Shown piece after piece: positions 13,001-27,955 of a stretch of DNA of 64,000 nt. Each line of letters opens with the position of its first letter. Position 1 is the first letter of the stretch. A model generated the notes under the pieces. The model was not told the origin of the DNA. It did no database searches and saw only the letters and a program-made list of their open reading frames with translations. Position numbers and translations under genes: made by a program. The DNA comes from Doris montereyensis (lineage: Eukaryota; Mollusca; Gastropoda; Nudibranchia; Dorididae), in contig JAXRKP010000952.1 in the NCBI GenBank assembly GCA_037039925.1, positions 112,501 to 176,500 of the forward strand, written 5' to 3'.

Positions 13001-13985
13001 AACATTGAATTATTTTTTGTTATGACATACATGTAAATATATACATTGTATTCACATTCCTGTTGTATCGTTTAAAAGAAAGCAAATTTTTGGGTAGCTG
13101 GGTATTAATGTGTAATTGTTTGGTGGGTGGTGCTGGTAGGTCCTATTTTCAATCAATGTCGCTCCTACAATTACAATGCTTTCAATCTTACTGTTTGGCG
13201 CATAATTTACCCCAAGGATTGTGTTGGCATAGTGATGAGACAAGATTTCAAAGAAACAACGAAAATAAACAAAAGGCCAAATGATGATATGTCAATTTAA
13301 AATTCAACATTTCTATTCAACACAAAAGTGAACAGAGTCAAAAATCCAAGATCCCTGGATTTTATTATAACATGGCGAAACAAAGGTCAAATCTAAAGTG
13401 ACATTATCTCTTAATATTTCAAAACTTGGTTGGTACGAAATGAATATCTTCAACATTACAAAAATTCAAGCAATCAAGATCTTCCAAATTCAACATAAAA
13501 ATAAAACTAGAAATCAGGTTTTTTTAAAAACAACAAAAAGCTTTAATCACAGCTGTCAATGAAAATTGCATAATAAAAATCATATAAAGCAGCACAGCAG
13601 TAACATCTTTTTACCATAAATGTTAATATAGTAAATGTATGAATGAAATAAGAAATCACCTTTTTGCTCTTATCAATTTCTGTTGTTGGGAACCTGCTGG
13701 TAAAACTAAAACTAGTCACACTCACAAGCCCAGGATGAAACTAAAATAAATTTGGTCTCCAAAATTATCACCCTTCTGTAACTTTTAACTTTTACTTTTA
13801 TACAAACAATAAGCTTGCTTCAAGTTTTTGCTGTAGAGGTTAATTCCTGTTATTGTTTAAAAATTACACGTGGTTCATTTGGTGTGCTAGTGAATACTGA
13901 CTTATGCATGTCCCTAATTTTAATTTGGATTATTATTTATATTATTAATATCATTAGCATTAGAAAATTAGATCAATCACATTTT
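10096..13985. other. Unannotated AT-rich stretch
   Basis: About 3.9 kb without any recognisable protein, RNA gene or mobile element on either strand. A G run lies at 11935-11949. Reading frames here are up to 173 residues (11086-11607), but they are Leu/Cys/Phe-rich and match no family I know. Confidence 0.4.
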
Positions 13986-13988
13986 AAA

Positions 13989-13989
<1 letters not shown>

Positions 13990-14030
<41 letters not shown>

Positions 14031-14094
14031 TTCTCTCTTCTCTCTCTCTCATCTCTCTCTCTCTCTCTGTCTCTTTCTCTCTGTCTCTCTCTCT

Positions 14095-14144
<50 letters not shown>

Positions 14145-14189
14145 TCTCTCTCATCTTCTCTCCTCTCTCTCTCTCTTTCTCTCTCTCTC

Positions 14190-14256
<67 letters not shown>

Positions 14257-14358
14257 CTACTCTCTCATCTCTCTCTCTCTCTCTCTTCTCCTCTTTTCTC
14301 TCTCTCTCTCTCTCTCTCCTCTCTTCTTTCCTCTCTCTCTGTCCTCTTTCTCTCTCTC

Positions 14359-14452
<94 letters not shown>

Positions 14453-14470
14453 GCTCTCGCTCTCTCTCTT
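13990..14470. repeat. Imperfect (CT)n array
   Basis: About 480 bases of CT dinucleotides broken by CTT, CAT, GTC and CCT variants. The longest pure run is at about 14366-14447. Confidence 0.95.
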
Positions 14471-16477
14471 TGGTAGACCACTAGAAGATGGAGTTATTTT
14501 TGTATGTGTGTGTTTCTCTGCATTTTATAATGTCGTCTGAACAATTTTCACTATGATGAGTTGATTTTACCCACACATCCACAACTAAGGTGATTTCGAG
14601 ATCTCTTGTAGGATTTTTTCTTTTTAATTGTTCAAACTGCCCCCTTGTGCCTGTACTGTACACAGCCACGAGATCTTTAACGTGCACATACACTCGGGAC
14701 TTTATCATCCATTCCTCACTCCAAGTCCAAGAGGAAAAGGTGTGGATCCACCTACCTAGACCAGGAGGGGGTGGCTTTCACTACTTTCAGCCTTCTTTTT
14801 TTACTCGATAATCGAGAAAGAGTTTCCAACCTGATGGGCACCCTTGACTTTCCCCTGGGGCCATCGAGTCCTCCATGTTCATACCAACAGACAAAATCTC
14901 CTTTAAAAATCTACATATAGTCGATCAAATATGCAGATTACAATTCATACATTGACATGTGTATGGCAATGGCATGAAATAACCATGGCCAAGGAATATC
15001 GCGATATTTTATAATATTTTTTTTACAAGTACATGTAGCATCATTACTAGAGTTAGTAGAACTGATCACAACTTGATTTGCACATCACACACTCGTCTGC
15101 ATCACTGTTTCGTAAGTTACGAATACTTAAAATAAAACAAAATATGTTATTACAGTATATAGGTATATTCTGTAAAATAATCAAGAAGGATATATATGTA
15201 AATGTAATGATACCCTGATCGTTCATTATCAGTATCTATATGTATAAAAACAACGATTGCTCCTTTTCGCTCATACATTCTTACGCTTTTTGTTTGGTTA
15301 TAGAAAACGACTGCTGTGACTGCGAAATTGGAAATAGAAAATTCTCTATACTATGTGCAAAAACTAAGAACAGAAGACATGTATAGTAAATACATTTACA
15401 GGCAAAATTAGAATCTCCGTCGAGGCAGCAATATGCTCCATACATTTCACCCTTGCTGAGGTAGGCACAGACTATAGAGCTTACGACTACGAGTAGTTGC
15501 TGAGTTTAAAAAATACGAATACGTTATTTATTAAGAAAACGAAATTTTATTTAAATCTAGGAGTATGACTAGAAACAAGAGCAAAACCATAACATAGTAC
15601 AAAGGTATAGGGGCACGTTTTGTTTTAAAAATTTTTGTAATGTATAGATAAAGTGCATGTATTTAGAGGGTTTGTTATGCAAAAATAAATACATTTTATT
15701 ATATAACTTACTTGCAGTAAGCCATTGGAAATGGAAAACAGAGACAGACACTACAGACAAAATCTGAGAGCGAGGCAGCAACAAGCATCATTTTTTCTCT
15801 ATTACTATTATATTCTAATCTTACTACTGAATGTGATGGCGAAATGGACTGCTAATGGAATGCTGAGGACGATAAGAAAAAAAAGTGAGACAAGGAGAGG
15901 GAAATGAACGAAAACCTTCCAACAAGCAAACATACGTAAAAAAGAAACAGCTAACCGCGAAACGAGATTGGGGATGTATTTAAGTTAAGAATGTATACAA
16001 CACTGTGTGGAAAACGTATATATGCATGTATATTCTGAAATGTTAGCACCACAAAATGATGAAAAAGTTTCAGTTATGAGGTCATAATTCAATTCATTGA
16101 AGGAAAGTTTTTCAGAATGGCCATTTTTGCTGGTGGTGGTAGATTGTATTGATACCTTGTAGCCACGTGCAACACAACCTTGCTGAATATTGACTGTCAC
16201 AAGAGTACAGGCAGCAATATGCAATGTACATATAATTTGATTATGATATAAATATTAAAAATATCTTCAGATCTAGTCTAATCACCCATCCCCCAAACAA
16301 ACAAAAATTCACTATACTCCCATCAACCCTCTCCACCCCCATCCCTTCCTTCCCAAAAACAAAGAGTCCCAAGAGCATTCAAAATACTGAAAGTAATTAT
16401 GTTCAAACATCACCATCAACAACAGCAAATCTAAATCACACCCTTAAGACCCCCTCCCCTACCTTCATATTCATACT

Positions 16478-16480
<3 letters not shown>
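14471..16480. other. Unannotated; possible dispersed repeat at 14570-14760
   Basis: The segment around GAGATCTTTAACGTGCACAT (14670-14689) resembles a motif I associate with dispersed repeats in marine invertebrate genomes, but I cannot name the family. Nothing else is recognised before the CA repeat. Confidence 0.3.

Positions 16481-16540
<60 letters not shown>
16481..16540. repeat. (CA)n microsatellite with CG start
   Basis: CGCGCG followed by about 25 CA units. Confidence 0.95.
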
Positions 16541-16541
<1 letters not shown>

Positions 16542-18904
16542 ATTTTACATTCAAGTTCAAGGAGAAAACAAGCTCTCACCTCACAGTGTTTGGAAATTGT
16601 TACCAATACATGTGATTAAAATGTATATGTTAAAGTTCAAGTAGTTACGCCAAGGACAGAGTAAACAAATATTTTCTCATCATAAAATAATTGTTATGAA
16701 ACGCTTGGCATTTCAAACAGCCACATGCCATTTTTGTTTTCATACGACAACGTAGTGAATCACAGTAACAAACACCGAGACAAGGTAGTTCTAATGAAAA
16801 CAATGATATTGATAACACTTAATTGAAGTGTAATGTAAACCATTGCTGTCACTGTCAATGCCCACTACTATTATTATTATGAGTTAGGTGTCATAAAAGT
16901 ACAGTGTAATCATACATGTATCACCGTCATCATTATCAGTATCAAGCATTTTTGCCGCCATCATCAGCATCATGCTGTAGTGTAAGCTCTTTACATGCAC
17001 GAGAACTACAATTGAAGTTGAAGGAAAATTCAATCGTTCAGTAAGTTCTGAAGAGTAAAGTTGTGACCATAGCAATCATATCTTAAAATTATGGTGACAG
17101 TGACAGTAAATTGATCTGACAATGTTCAGGTTGTCAGAGACTTTGTCGTAAAATAACGATGTTTGGGACACAACTCTGTGGATTGGCAATTTGTAATATA
17201 TAATACTAGGGAAACTGCAACCTCTTCCTCACTCCTCAAGCCAACTTTCAAGACATAAAACCCCAACTCACATAAAAATAAACATCCCTTAAACTAGTAC
17301 GGTACTAAAACAAAACAAAATGAAACCCAGCCCCACACAAGCCTCTCCATGCCATGAGAAAAAGCAAAAGCCAAGCAAATAATAAGGTGGACAGGATCAC
17401 TTTGTAGACCCGTACTTGTATTAATAATCCGCGTCATCATATCATCATTTGTTGATGTTTACAATTAAAACACGTCGTGTAGAAACGTTCATGTATAGGC
17501 CAATTTTGTTGTGGCTGAATCTCCAAGACGGGGAGTTATCTTCATTACGAGAGACACAGCAAACATGTCACGTGATTTTCAGATCCGATCAGCTTTGTTT
17601 CGTCCACTATTTGCGGTAATCTCAGTGAATAAAGAAGAAACAGCAATATGAAAGGGAAAGATAAATACATGAGTGATAGTGATATGGAAGAAACAGGACT
17701 TATCATTATCAACCGGCAACCACCTCTTATCCAGTTTCAGAACATTCGACAAGTATGTTGAAGTATGGACCAAACATAATTATGTATGCAGAAGTGAAGG
17801 AAGAGAAGAAGAAAGAAAGAAAGGAAATGGAGGGAGAAAACGAACTGAGAGTAATGGAACGCTTTTAATGAGGATAAAGTATACGTGTAACAGTAGAAAT
17901 AATGATTTAAAGGATGAAAAAGAAGTACGGGAATATATTGAATTAAGAAATATATCTACAGTACATAAGGAAGAAATAATAAATGGACACAAATAATAAT
18001 GAAATGTCAAGAATAGACTATCTTCAATCCCTAAGTTCCGTCTCCCCCCCCTACCTCTCTCTCTCTTTCACACACACACACACCAAGAAAAAGGATGTAG
18101 GTGTGACTGTGAGTGATATTTTCAAATGTATTGTATTTAGCTCAACACACAACGGTAATTCACTACATGTCGGTAGATATAATATCATGACCTCGTGATG
18201 GAAATACTTTTCTTTACACTTACACTAAACGTAAGAAGAAGCAGAAGTCTCAAACACAAAACAACATTTTTGAGTGAATAGAACATGGAAAATAAACTGA
18301 AAAATAAAATGACACAAACATATTACACGCGTTTTCTCATAATATATCATGGCCTATATAGAATCCCAAACAGCGTTTTTCTTCGTAAAGTACTTGTTGA
18401 TAATTCATTCCCCAATGAAAATAAATTTCACACTTCTTGGTAAATCTATATTTATATTTTTCTCATCCACGCATGCAATGTTTACAATACAGTAAATCTT
18501 TTCATACTTCTCCATCAGCCACCGACAGTGACTATCCTCACTTTAGCAGACAACAAAAAACGAAAGTTCAAAGCAAGACAAATGAGGAAGTGAAGTAAGC
18601 TGGTGAGACACATTAGTGGACAGGCCACAGCCTTAAAATTCACACTAGGTCGATACAAATTTTAGAGGTCTTTATCTATGAACGAATACTATACAGTATC
18701 TTTTTTTTAAGCAATGAGAATCGTATTGAATATTACAATATAATACTGTCAGGGCTGGGTCATGAAAAATCTGTCAAGACTGGAGAGATCAAGACAGACA
18801 GTGTCTAATGAGTCACCGTCAAACTCTTTAGAATCTACCGACACTGAACTGCTATCGCAGTAACCTAAATCCAAGTATCAGTTACATTAAACAAACTATA
18901 TCGG
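16541..18904. other. Unannotated stretch
   Basis: No coding sequence recognised. There is a purine-rich segment at 17790-17860 and a short CA tract at 18070-18083. Confidence 0.4.
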
Positions 18905-19415
18905 TCACATAACAATGACTGGAAGAATGAACACAGAAACGCTCATCTAGTATCTGTTACCGCTCACACACTCCTGTCTTTCTTCTTTTCTGCCACCCAT
19001 TTCTACGGCTATTTCCTTTCACGCTGCAGTAGTCATCACCGGCATTACTGTTAATATCCTGCTTCACCTTCTGTTATTACTATATGTACCATTAAACATT
19101 CAACCTCTACTACTAGTACTAGTGCTAGGCTGTTGAAAGCACAACATCGATTATATTATTATATCAGTAATGTCAATAGCAACGTTAGTATTAACAGTAA
19201 AAAGGCCTAAGACGTTAGCTAGCAACACCAACACTTATTATGACTGCTACGGTTCTGAACACGGTGCTGCTGCTACTCCTCCTCCTCGTCATCATCATAC
19301 TATTACTGCTGGCTGCTACTGCTACTACTACTACTGCTGCTACTACTACTACTACTACTACTGCTGCTGCTACTACTGCTGCTGCTAAAAAACAACAAAA
19401 AACTACTACTACTCA

Positions 19416-19450
<35 letters not shown>

Positions 19451-19706
19451 ACTCCTACTGCTATTATCGCTGCTGCTACTACTATCCTACTACTACTACT
19501 ACTACTATCAAACTGCTGTCTGCTGCTGCTACTACTGCTGCTGCTATAGCTGCTGTTGCCGCTACTACTACTATGTCACATAACAATGACTGGAAGAATG
19601 CAGAAACGCTCATCTGCTGCTGCTGCTGCTGCTGCTGCTGCTACCACTGCTGTTACCACTGCTGCTGCTGCTGCTGCTTCACCTTCTGTTATTACTGCTG
19701 CTGCTG

Positions 19707-19779
<73 letters not shown>

Positions 19780-19803
19780 AACTACCAACACTTGCTGACT
19801 GCT
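18905..19803. repeat. Diverged tandem duplication of about 0.6-0.67 kb, with trinucleotide arrays in the second copy
   Basis: Three blocks recur in the same order. TCACATAACAATGACTGGAA lies at 18905 and 19576, GCTTCACCTTCTGTTATTAC at 19061 and 19669, and ACCAACACTT followed by GACTGCTAC at 19227 and 19786. The sequence between the blocks is ordinary in the first copy. In the second it is replaced by CTG units. Confidence 0.75.
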
Positions 19804-19819
19804 ACTGCTGCTGCTGCTG

Positions 19820-19896
<77 letters not shown>

Positions 19897-19961
19897 ACTA
19901 CTACTACTACTACTACTTTGTCTACTACTAACTGCGACTACTACTACTACTACTACTACTG

Positions 19962-20045
<84 letters not shown>
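19300..20045. repeat. CTG and CTA trinucleotide arrays
   Basis: Mixed CTG and CTA triplets. Longest pure runs are CTG at about 19711-19780 and 19822-19889 (each a little over 20 units) and CTA at about 19960-20043 (about 28 units). Every frame is open because no stop can form in most registers, giving poly-Cys, poly-Leu or poly-Ala translations without biological support. Confidence 0.95.
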
Positions 20046-20850
20046 TTTCTGCTCTCTCTGCTGTTGTTGCTACTTTACCTTGCTATCACCACAACCAATA
20101 TAACCGTTACCACCAATATTTCCACACCCCCATCGCTCCCTGCAAGGAAACAAACTGTGTGATTACAGATTACCTGCTTCTTAGTCCATGAACGATATAT
20201 CTTATAAAAATACATAATAAGGATATATCAGTATGAACACAAAGGAAACAGAGAAAACAATGTCAAGCTGACGACGGGACCTCATAGATCTCCTCCTCGA
20301 AATCTACCTTGAGCAATAATGATGCTTCTGAAAACCACGTTTGGGAATTCCATAACTACCAGATCTCTCTTCCCGTCCCCAACTCAAGTTCTTATACTTT
20401 TGGGATGTGTTCAAGACTAGCCTATTCTTAGCAAAATTTCATCGGATTAGTGAATGAACAGATCTTCTCCACAAACCTATGAGGTAAACAATAAATCAGG
20501 TTGTGTAATTGAAGGATAGATCTTCTACAGCTTCTTTTTCTTTAATCCGATTAGGGAACAAAGAACAGAAAGAAAAAGCCTGACGCATTGTGTTCCTCTC
20601 GCTGTGTTCATGATGCGATTGAGAGGGCAATAAGGTAAATAGTAAACTAGTGTAGATTGTCTGTTGCTCACTAAATCAAATGGCAGTCTATTTTATATTA
20701 TTGACACTGTGCTGTAGTGAAGGTCATTTTTATCAAACAAAACTACTTCTTAAAAATCCAAAGTTTGAAAATCACTATAAAAAAAACATCGCAAGATTCA
20801 CAGTAAAGGTTTCTTACAATAAATCTCAATTAATGAATTAAATAAAAGAT
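20046..20850. other. Unannotated stretch
   Basis: No gene or known element recognised. Confidence 0.4.
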
Positions 20851-21290
<440 letters not shown>

Positions 21291-22476
21291 ATAATAAATC
21301 AAGTATTTTACCAGGATTGTAGAAACAGAAAAAAAAATCATGATACATGTAAGCCTACAAACATTACGGTCTTGTATTATTTTATTCTCTTTTTAGTCAT
21401 CCGCTCTGGACAGGTACAAAATTGACGATTTTTTCGAAAAAAATCAAAGAAGAAAGAGCTCATTACTCAGAAAGAACCGATTTCGTTGGCTGGCACACAC
21501 ACAGCACACTCCGAGAGAGGCAGTCTGGCCAATCGATTGCTGAATCGATAATACACACAATTCTGAAAGATATCTCCATTCGACAGACACACATCGCTAT
21601 TCCATCAATGGGTGATGGTAGAGTGAGGGTATTACCAGGCTGCCGTAGAACTAAGGCTGACAGAAAGAGCAAACATTGCCTACCACAGTACTACCACAAA
21701 AGGAAGCATTGTTAAAATAATACGTACAACTTTTAAGAGCAAACTGTGTCAAAAACAAAACATAAAGGAAGGAGAGGGAAAGATACGTTGATGCCTGTAA
21801 CCTCGGATCAAAGAAAATACAAAATAAAGGAAACAAACAGAATCCTAAAAACAAATAATCAAGTAGACAATGCTCCCACCCCCACCCTCCCAAACAAACA
21901 AAACAAACAAACCCTGAACACTAAAAACTTAAAACAATAACATACAAATGAAACATCAATAACAATAACAACATTAATGTTGAACAGCAATCCACAAAAA
22001 ATAAAGGAGAGTGATAAGAACCATTGTCGTGATATGGTAATGGAGGAGGGGGCGGGGCGGGGGAGGGGGTGTCCTGGGGGGGGGGACCCTTGTTTTCGGA
22101 ACAATCCGTGTACTCGTATTTTTGCTTAAGAAGGGGCGTGGTGGAAAATGATCAAATCTCAGATTTGTCGAGAGAAAACTTCATGATTCAAAACTGAAAT
22201 AAATCATCCTGCTTGTAGTGCACCACATAGGCCTAGATCTATTTGAAGCATAAATTGGTATAACTACAACATTGAAATCTGCTCTAATTTGTAAAAGAAT
22301 TAATTATGTTTCTCTAGGGCACATGTACCTGTATTTCCAAATGTTGAAATATCAATGCAGTAGGGATGAGATTATTATTAACAATACTATATTGTACTGT
22401 TCTTTATGGCAATTATAGTTTACCTTTGATTGTCTCTGACTTCCCCGGTCCTACTGTTGCTGTTTTCATGAAAGCA
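21291..22476. other. Unannotated stretch with G-rich segment
   Basis: A less AT-rich block at 21430-21700 has open frames on both strands but no recognisable protein. An A/C-rich tract lies at 21870-21930 and a G-rich segment (G7-G9 runs) at 22043-22086. Confidence 0.4.
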
Positions 22477-23073
22477 CTAAACTTGCAAGGCAAAGGCAGA
22501 CCAAGGACGAGGCTTGCTTCTCCCATACACATGACCCATCGAATCAACCAACACACCTCCAGATGAATCGAGAGATTTTGAAGACTTTTCCAATAAGGCT
22601 GCTGATTTAGGTCTCGTTGGCCGCTTTGTCTTTACGTCATTGTATATGAGTCGACAGTGTGCTAGCTTAAAATTGTCATGATCAGCATCAGAGGATTCAC
22701 ATGAGCTAACGCTATCACGACCCACTCTCTTTTCATAATGCGTCTTTGAATTAGCGTCTTGTGCGTCACTAGATATATTTTGTTTCATGTTGAAATTATT
22801 CGCCCATAATTGTGCGACCAAACTGTCATAATCATATGTTCTACCAACTTTCATTTGTTCAGCCGGATGAAACGAATTGGTGGACTCATTGACATTGTCA
22901 GTGTCAGTAACACTCTCTCTGTCTCGTGGGGAAAACGTTGTGCCGTTAATATGGAGGACAGTGTCGTCTGCTAATGCCAAATTCTTATTCCTGGCACTGG
23001 TACCGTCCCCGTTGCAGTGGTGTTTATACGAATTCAAGGCTTTTACCATAATGTCATGATGCTCCAGGTCAAG
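22477..23073 (-). CDS. 3' terminal coding exon of an unrecognised protein
   Basis: A continuous minus-strand frame of about 200 codons. It ends ...RPWSAFALQV and TAG at 22477-22479. Unlike every other long frame in the window it has balanced, non-repetitive composition, rich in Ser, Asp, Asn and Lys, with hydrophilic disordered character. Two basic-proline patches occur near the end (KTKRPTRPKSAALLEKSS and GRSKPRPWSAF). An acceptor-like tgtcgttgtcctcag ends at about 23074, so the exon probably starts at ATCTTGACCTGGAGC rather than at the ATG 18 bases further upstream. I do not recognise the family. RPKSA-type motifs occur in some cytoskeletal proteins, but that is not enough for a function. 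Upstream exons should lie at higher coordinates, and none is convincing. Confidence 0.6.
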   Translation of the reverse strand, partial: LDLEHHDIMVKALNSYKHHCNGDGTSARNKNLALADDTVLHINGTTFSPRDRESVTDTDNVNESTNSFHPAEQMKVGRTYDYDSLVAQLWANNFNMKQNISSDAQDANSKTHYEKRVGRDSVSSCESSDADHDNFKLAHCRLIYNDVKTKRPTRPKSAALLEKSSKSLDSSGGVLVDSMGHVYGRSKPRPWSAFALQV

Positions 23074-23091
23074 ATCTGAGGACAACGACAT

Positions 23092-24100
23092 ATGTTAAGA
23101 TACAAAATAAAACATTAAGACATTATTTAATTCAAAGTACTGACTGTAACCACACAACCCATCTACCCAATAATACTCACTCATATAATTATGACTATGT
23201 ACATTGTATCAACCCATTGTCTTACCTTGATTACATCGAATATCCTTTTGGAATTGGTGAAACTTTCGCTATTTCAAAACAGGTGCCGACATGCACTGCA
23301 CAACTTAGTCTTCTACTATTCCAACTCACGTCTCCCTAAGACAATCGATTGCAGAATATCCAGAACATCAAACATCCCACGGCATATCGTACAATCAATC
23401 GTCCTATCTAAATATACTAACATATTTTGTGTCCTAAATGACAATGAAATCTTCAATTAACATTCATATATTCGGTGTCAGTTTTGATACATGATCCACT
23501 TGTCACTAAGTCGTATTTCTGACCGCTTGAAACCTGTTCCCATCCTGCCCTAAACAAACGTACAATGCGTCTACTGCTTTGGTCGACGGACAAACATCGG
23601 CACATCGATTGGGATGCGTGTGTGTGATATGGAGCCAGTGATGATGATTTTCATGTACACACCTTACTCATTTCAGGTAACGAAAAGACACAGATAAGCC
23701 CAGTACAAACCAAAATAGTGCCAGGTTGCCACGTTATTAGATCAATAATTTTACACATGAAACTTTGATTACGTGAGTCACAAAATTCTGAAAACGAAAC
23801 GAACAAGAAAAAAAGGAATTTTATCGACCACAGAAGGCTGGAGCGAGCTCAGTGCTATCAGACATAAATCCCACGGCCTCTTAAGGCATGGCTATCGATC
23901 TCAATCTAAAAATAGCAAACGGCCACACGATGGATAGTTAGTTGACTCTGGAAAGACAAGTGAAAACTTATTAAGACATGGATTTTAGATGGTTCATCCT
24001 GAGAATTTTTTTGCCTTATCTAATGACCTCAATAAAACTTCGTTCGTATTTTAGTACAGTGTATAAATTACAAAAAGTATGCTTTCCACATTTGAAATAG
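23092..24100. other. Probable intron or upstream region of the 22.5-23.1 kb exon
   Basis: No further exon recognised on the minus strand. AT-rich, with no repeats of note. Confidence 0.35.
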
Positions 24101-24107
24101 TAATGTG

Positions 24108-26239
<2,132 letters not shown>

Positions 26240-26530
26240 AAATACATCCCTACCCATAACACCCCTACCCACAACCCAACAACACCCCTACCCACAACAC
26301 CCCTACCCACAAACACCCCTACCCACAACACCCCTACCCACAACACCCCTACCCACAACACCCCTACCCACAACACCCCCTACCCACAACACCCCTACCC
26401 ACAACACCCCTACCCACAATACCACCCCTACCCACAACACCCCTACCCACAACACCCCTACCCACAATACCCCTACCCACAACACCCCTACCCACAACAC
26501 CCCTACCCCACATCCCTACCCCAATACCCT
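26240..26530. repeat. 15-bp C-rich minisatellite (CCCCTACCCACAACA)
   Basis: About 18 copies of the 15-bp unit, with one-base expansions (CCCCC, AATACCA) that shift the frame between blocks. The minus strand carries regularly spaced GGG and GGGG runs. As 15 is divisible by three, it reads as a pentapeptide repeat (VGRGV or LWVGV), which I regard as non-coding. Confidence 0.95.
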
Positions 26531-26689
26531 CACCCACAATAACAAAAGGAAACAAAAAAAAATAGTACTACTTATAGTAGCCTTTCTCTCTCTCTCTCTC
26601 CCCATCATTTCAGTCAACAACAATGAAAAAAAAACCCAACCACACCACCACTCGTTTCATTTTTTTCCCTTTTTACTTTCTAGATAGTG

Positions 26690-26960
26690 AGTCAGGAAAG
26701 ACAGAGGGGTGGGGGGCGTTTAAACAAAAATAATTCTTGGTAAATGAGGGGGGGGGGGTGTTTTTCTTAATTTTGTGTCTATATTTCTTGATGGTGAATC
26801 TGAGGAAAATGTGTGTGTGTGTGTGTATGTGTATGTGTGTGTATATGGGGGGGGGGGGGGCTGTTTTCTAAATTTCTATTTCTTGATGTTGATTCGGGGC
26901 AAGGGAGGAGGTACACGTTTTAAAAATAAAATAATTTTCTGGATAGTAAAGGGGGACCAG
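26690..26960. repeat. Degenerate G-rich tandem repeat, left block
   Basis: G8-G13 runs alternate with a TTTCTATTTCTTGATGGTGA-like segment at a spacing of roughly 75-100 bases. The same module recurs at 29705-29755 and 31071-31260, on the other side of the retroelements. Confidence 0.7.
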
Positions 26961-26995
26961 GCAGCGTACGGGGATGTGGCCCGGCTTCGCCCTCC

Positions 26996-27955
26996 ATGAC
27001 TCTCCTGCTGCCTTGCAAGCAAGATCTTGGCGGACCAAAAAGACTAAGGGAGTTACCCATGACAGTAAATAACATCCTACTGCCTTGTAGGTTGGTCTTG
27101 ACTGACCAAAGGCTAAGGGAGTTAGCCGTGACAGAAAATAGCAACCTACTGCCTTGCAGGCCGGTCTTGGTTGATCAAAGGCTAAGAGAGTTAACCCTGC
27201 CAGATAATAACTAACCTGCGGTACAGTGGAATAATCAACTACTTCCCCCAAAACCAACCGATTAAGAGGACTAAATGTGAGATAACTGGATTGAACTTTC
27301 CGAAGACGACCCTAGAAACGAACAAGGACTGTATTTTTGGAACATGGAATGTTAGGGTAATAAATGGAAAAGAGTTAGAATTAAGCTGAAGAAATGGAAC
27401 ATTTCAAAGTAGATATTTTGGCAATTATAGTCATAGAAACAAAGAAAAGAGGACAAGGAAAAGAAATATAGAACCAAATCATGTAAAGGATAGTGCTAGA
27501 GCAAGAGTAAGCCTAGGAGGACTACCCTGCATAACAGATATGAAAAGCTACTAGAAAGTTGAAATTTGTAGTTACCAGGCCATTAGAAGTAAACATTCAA
27601 CCAAAAGGTAAAGATATTAGATTATCAATAGTTTATTGACCAAACGAAGACGTCACCAAAGAAGAAAAGATATCTTCGAAAACGATATAGAAAAAAATCT
27701 GGGGAAAGGGGGGGGGGTAATAGTAATAGGTAAATAAGGAGAGACAATTTCTCCAAATGGAGAAAGACGAATTTTATAAACGTTTGCCCTAAGAATAACA
27801 TGAAAATAGCCCTCATAAAGGTGTTTACAAATATATGAGAGTAAACAAAGACATAAGTGAAAAGTCAATCATAGACTACATAACAGTAATAGTTAGCAGT
27901 TCCTTTTACAGTACAATGGATACAAGAGTAAACAGAGGAGTTGAACTATAATTTA
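26996..27955 (+). mobile_element. RTE-type LINE fragment A: 5' tandem repeats and start of endonuclease
   Basis: It opens with three copies of a 69-72 bp repeat (starting 27008, 27080 and 27149), each translating to LLPCRxVLxDQRLRELTxTE-like peptides. After a spacer comes an endonuclease start: GTWNVR, NGKE, VDILAI, ETKKRGQG. These motifs belong to the APE-type endonuclease of RTE/CFDP2-like elements. Further on are SPNGE and the SIIDYI and FSDH region. Many frame breaks are present. The + orientation stops abruptly near 27955, where minus-oriented copy B begins. The same 5' repeats open element C at 53520. Confidence 0.75.

Noticed and set aside
19240..20103. 287-codon frame rich in Cys, Tyr and Thr, with poly-Ala and poly-Cys
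   Set aside because: It follows the CTG/CTA triplets only, and alternative frames on both strands are equally open.
26240..26530. Interstitial telomere repeat
   Set aside because: The unit CCCCTACCCACAACA is not the animal TTAGGG repeat or a simple variant of it.
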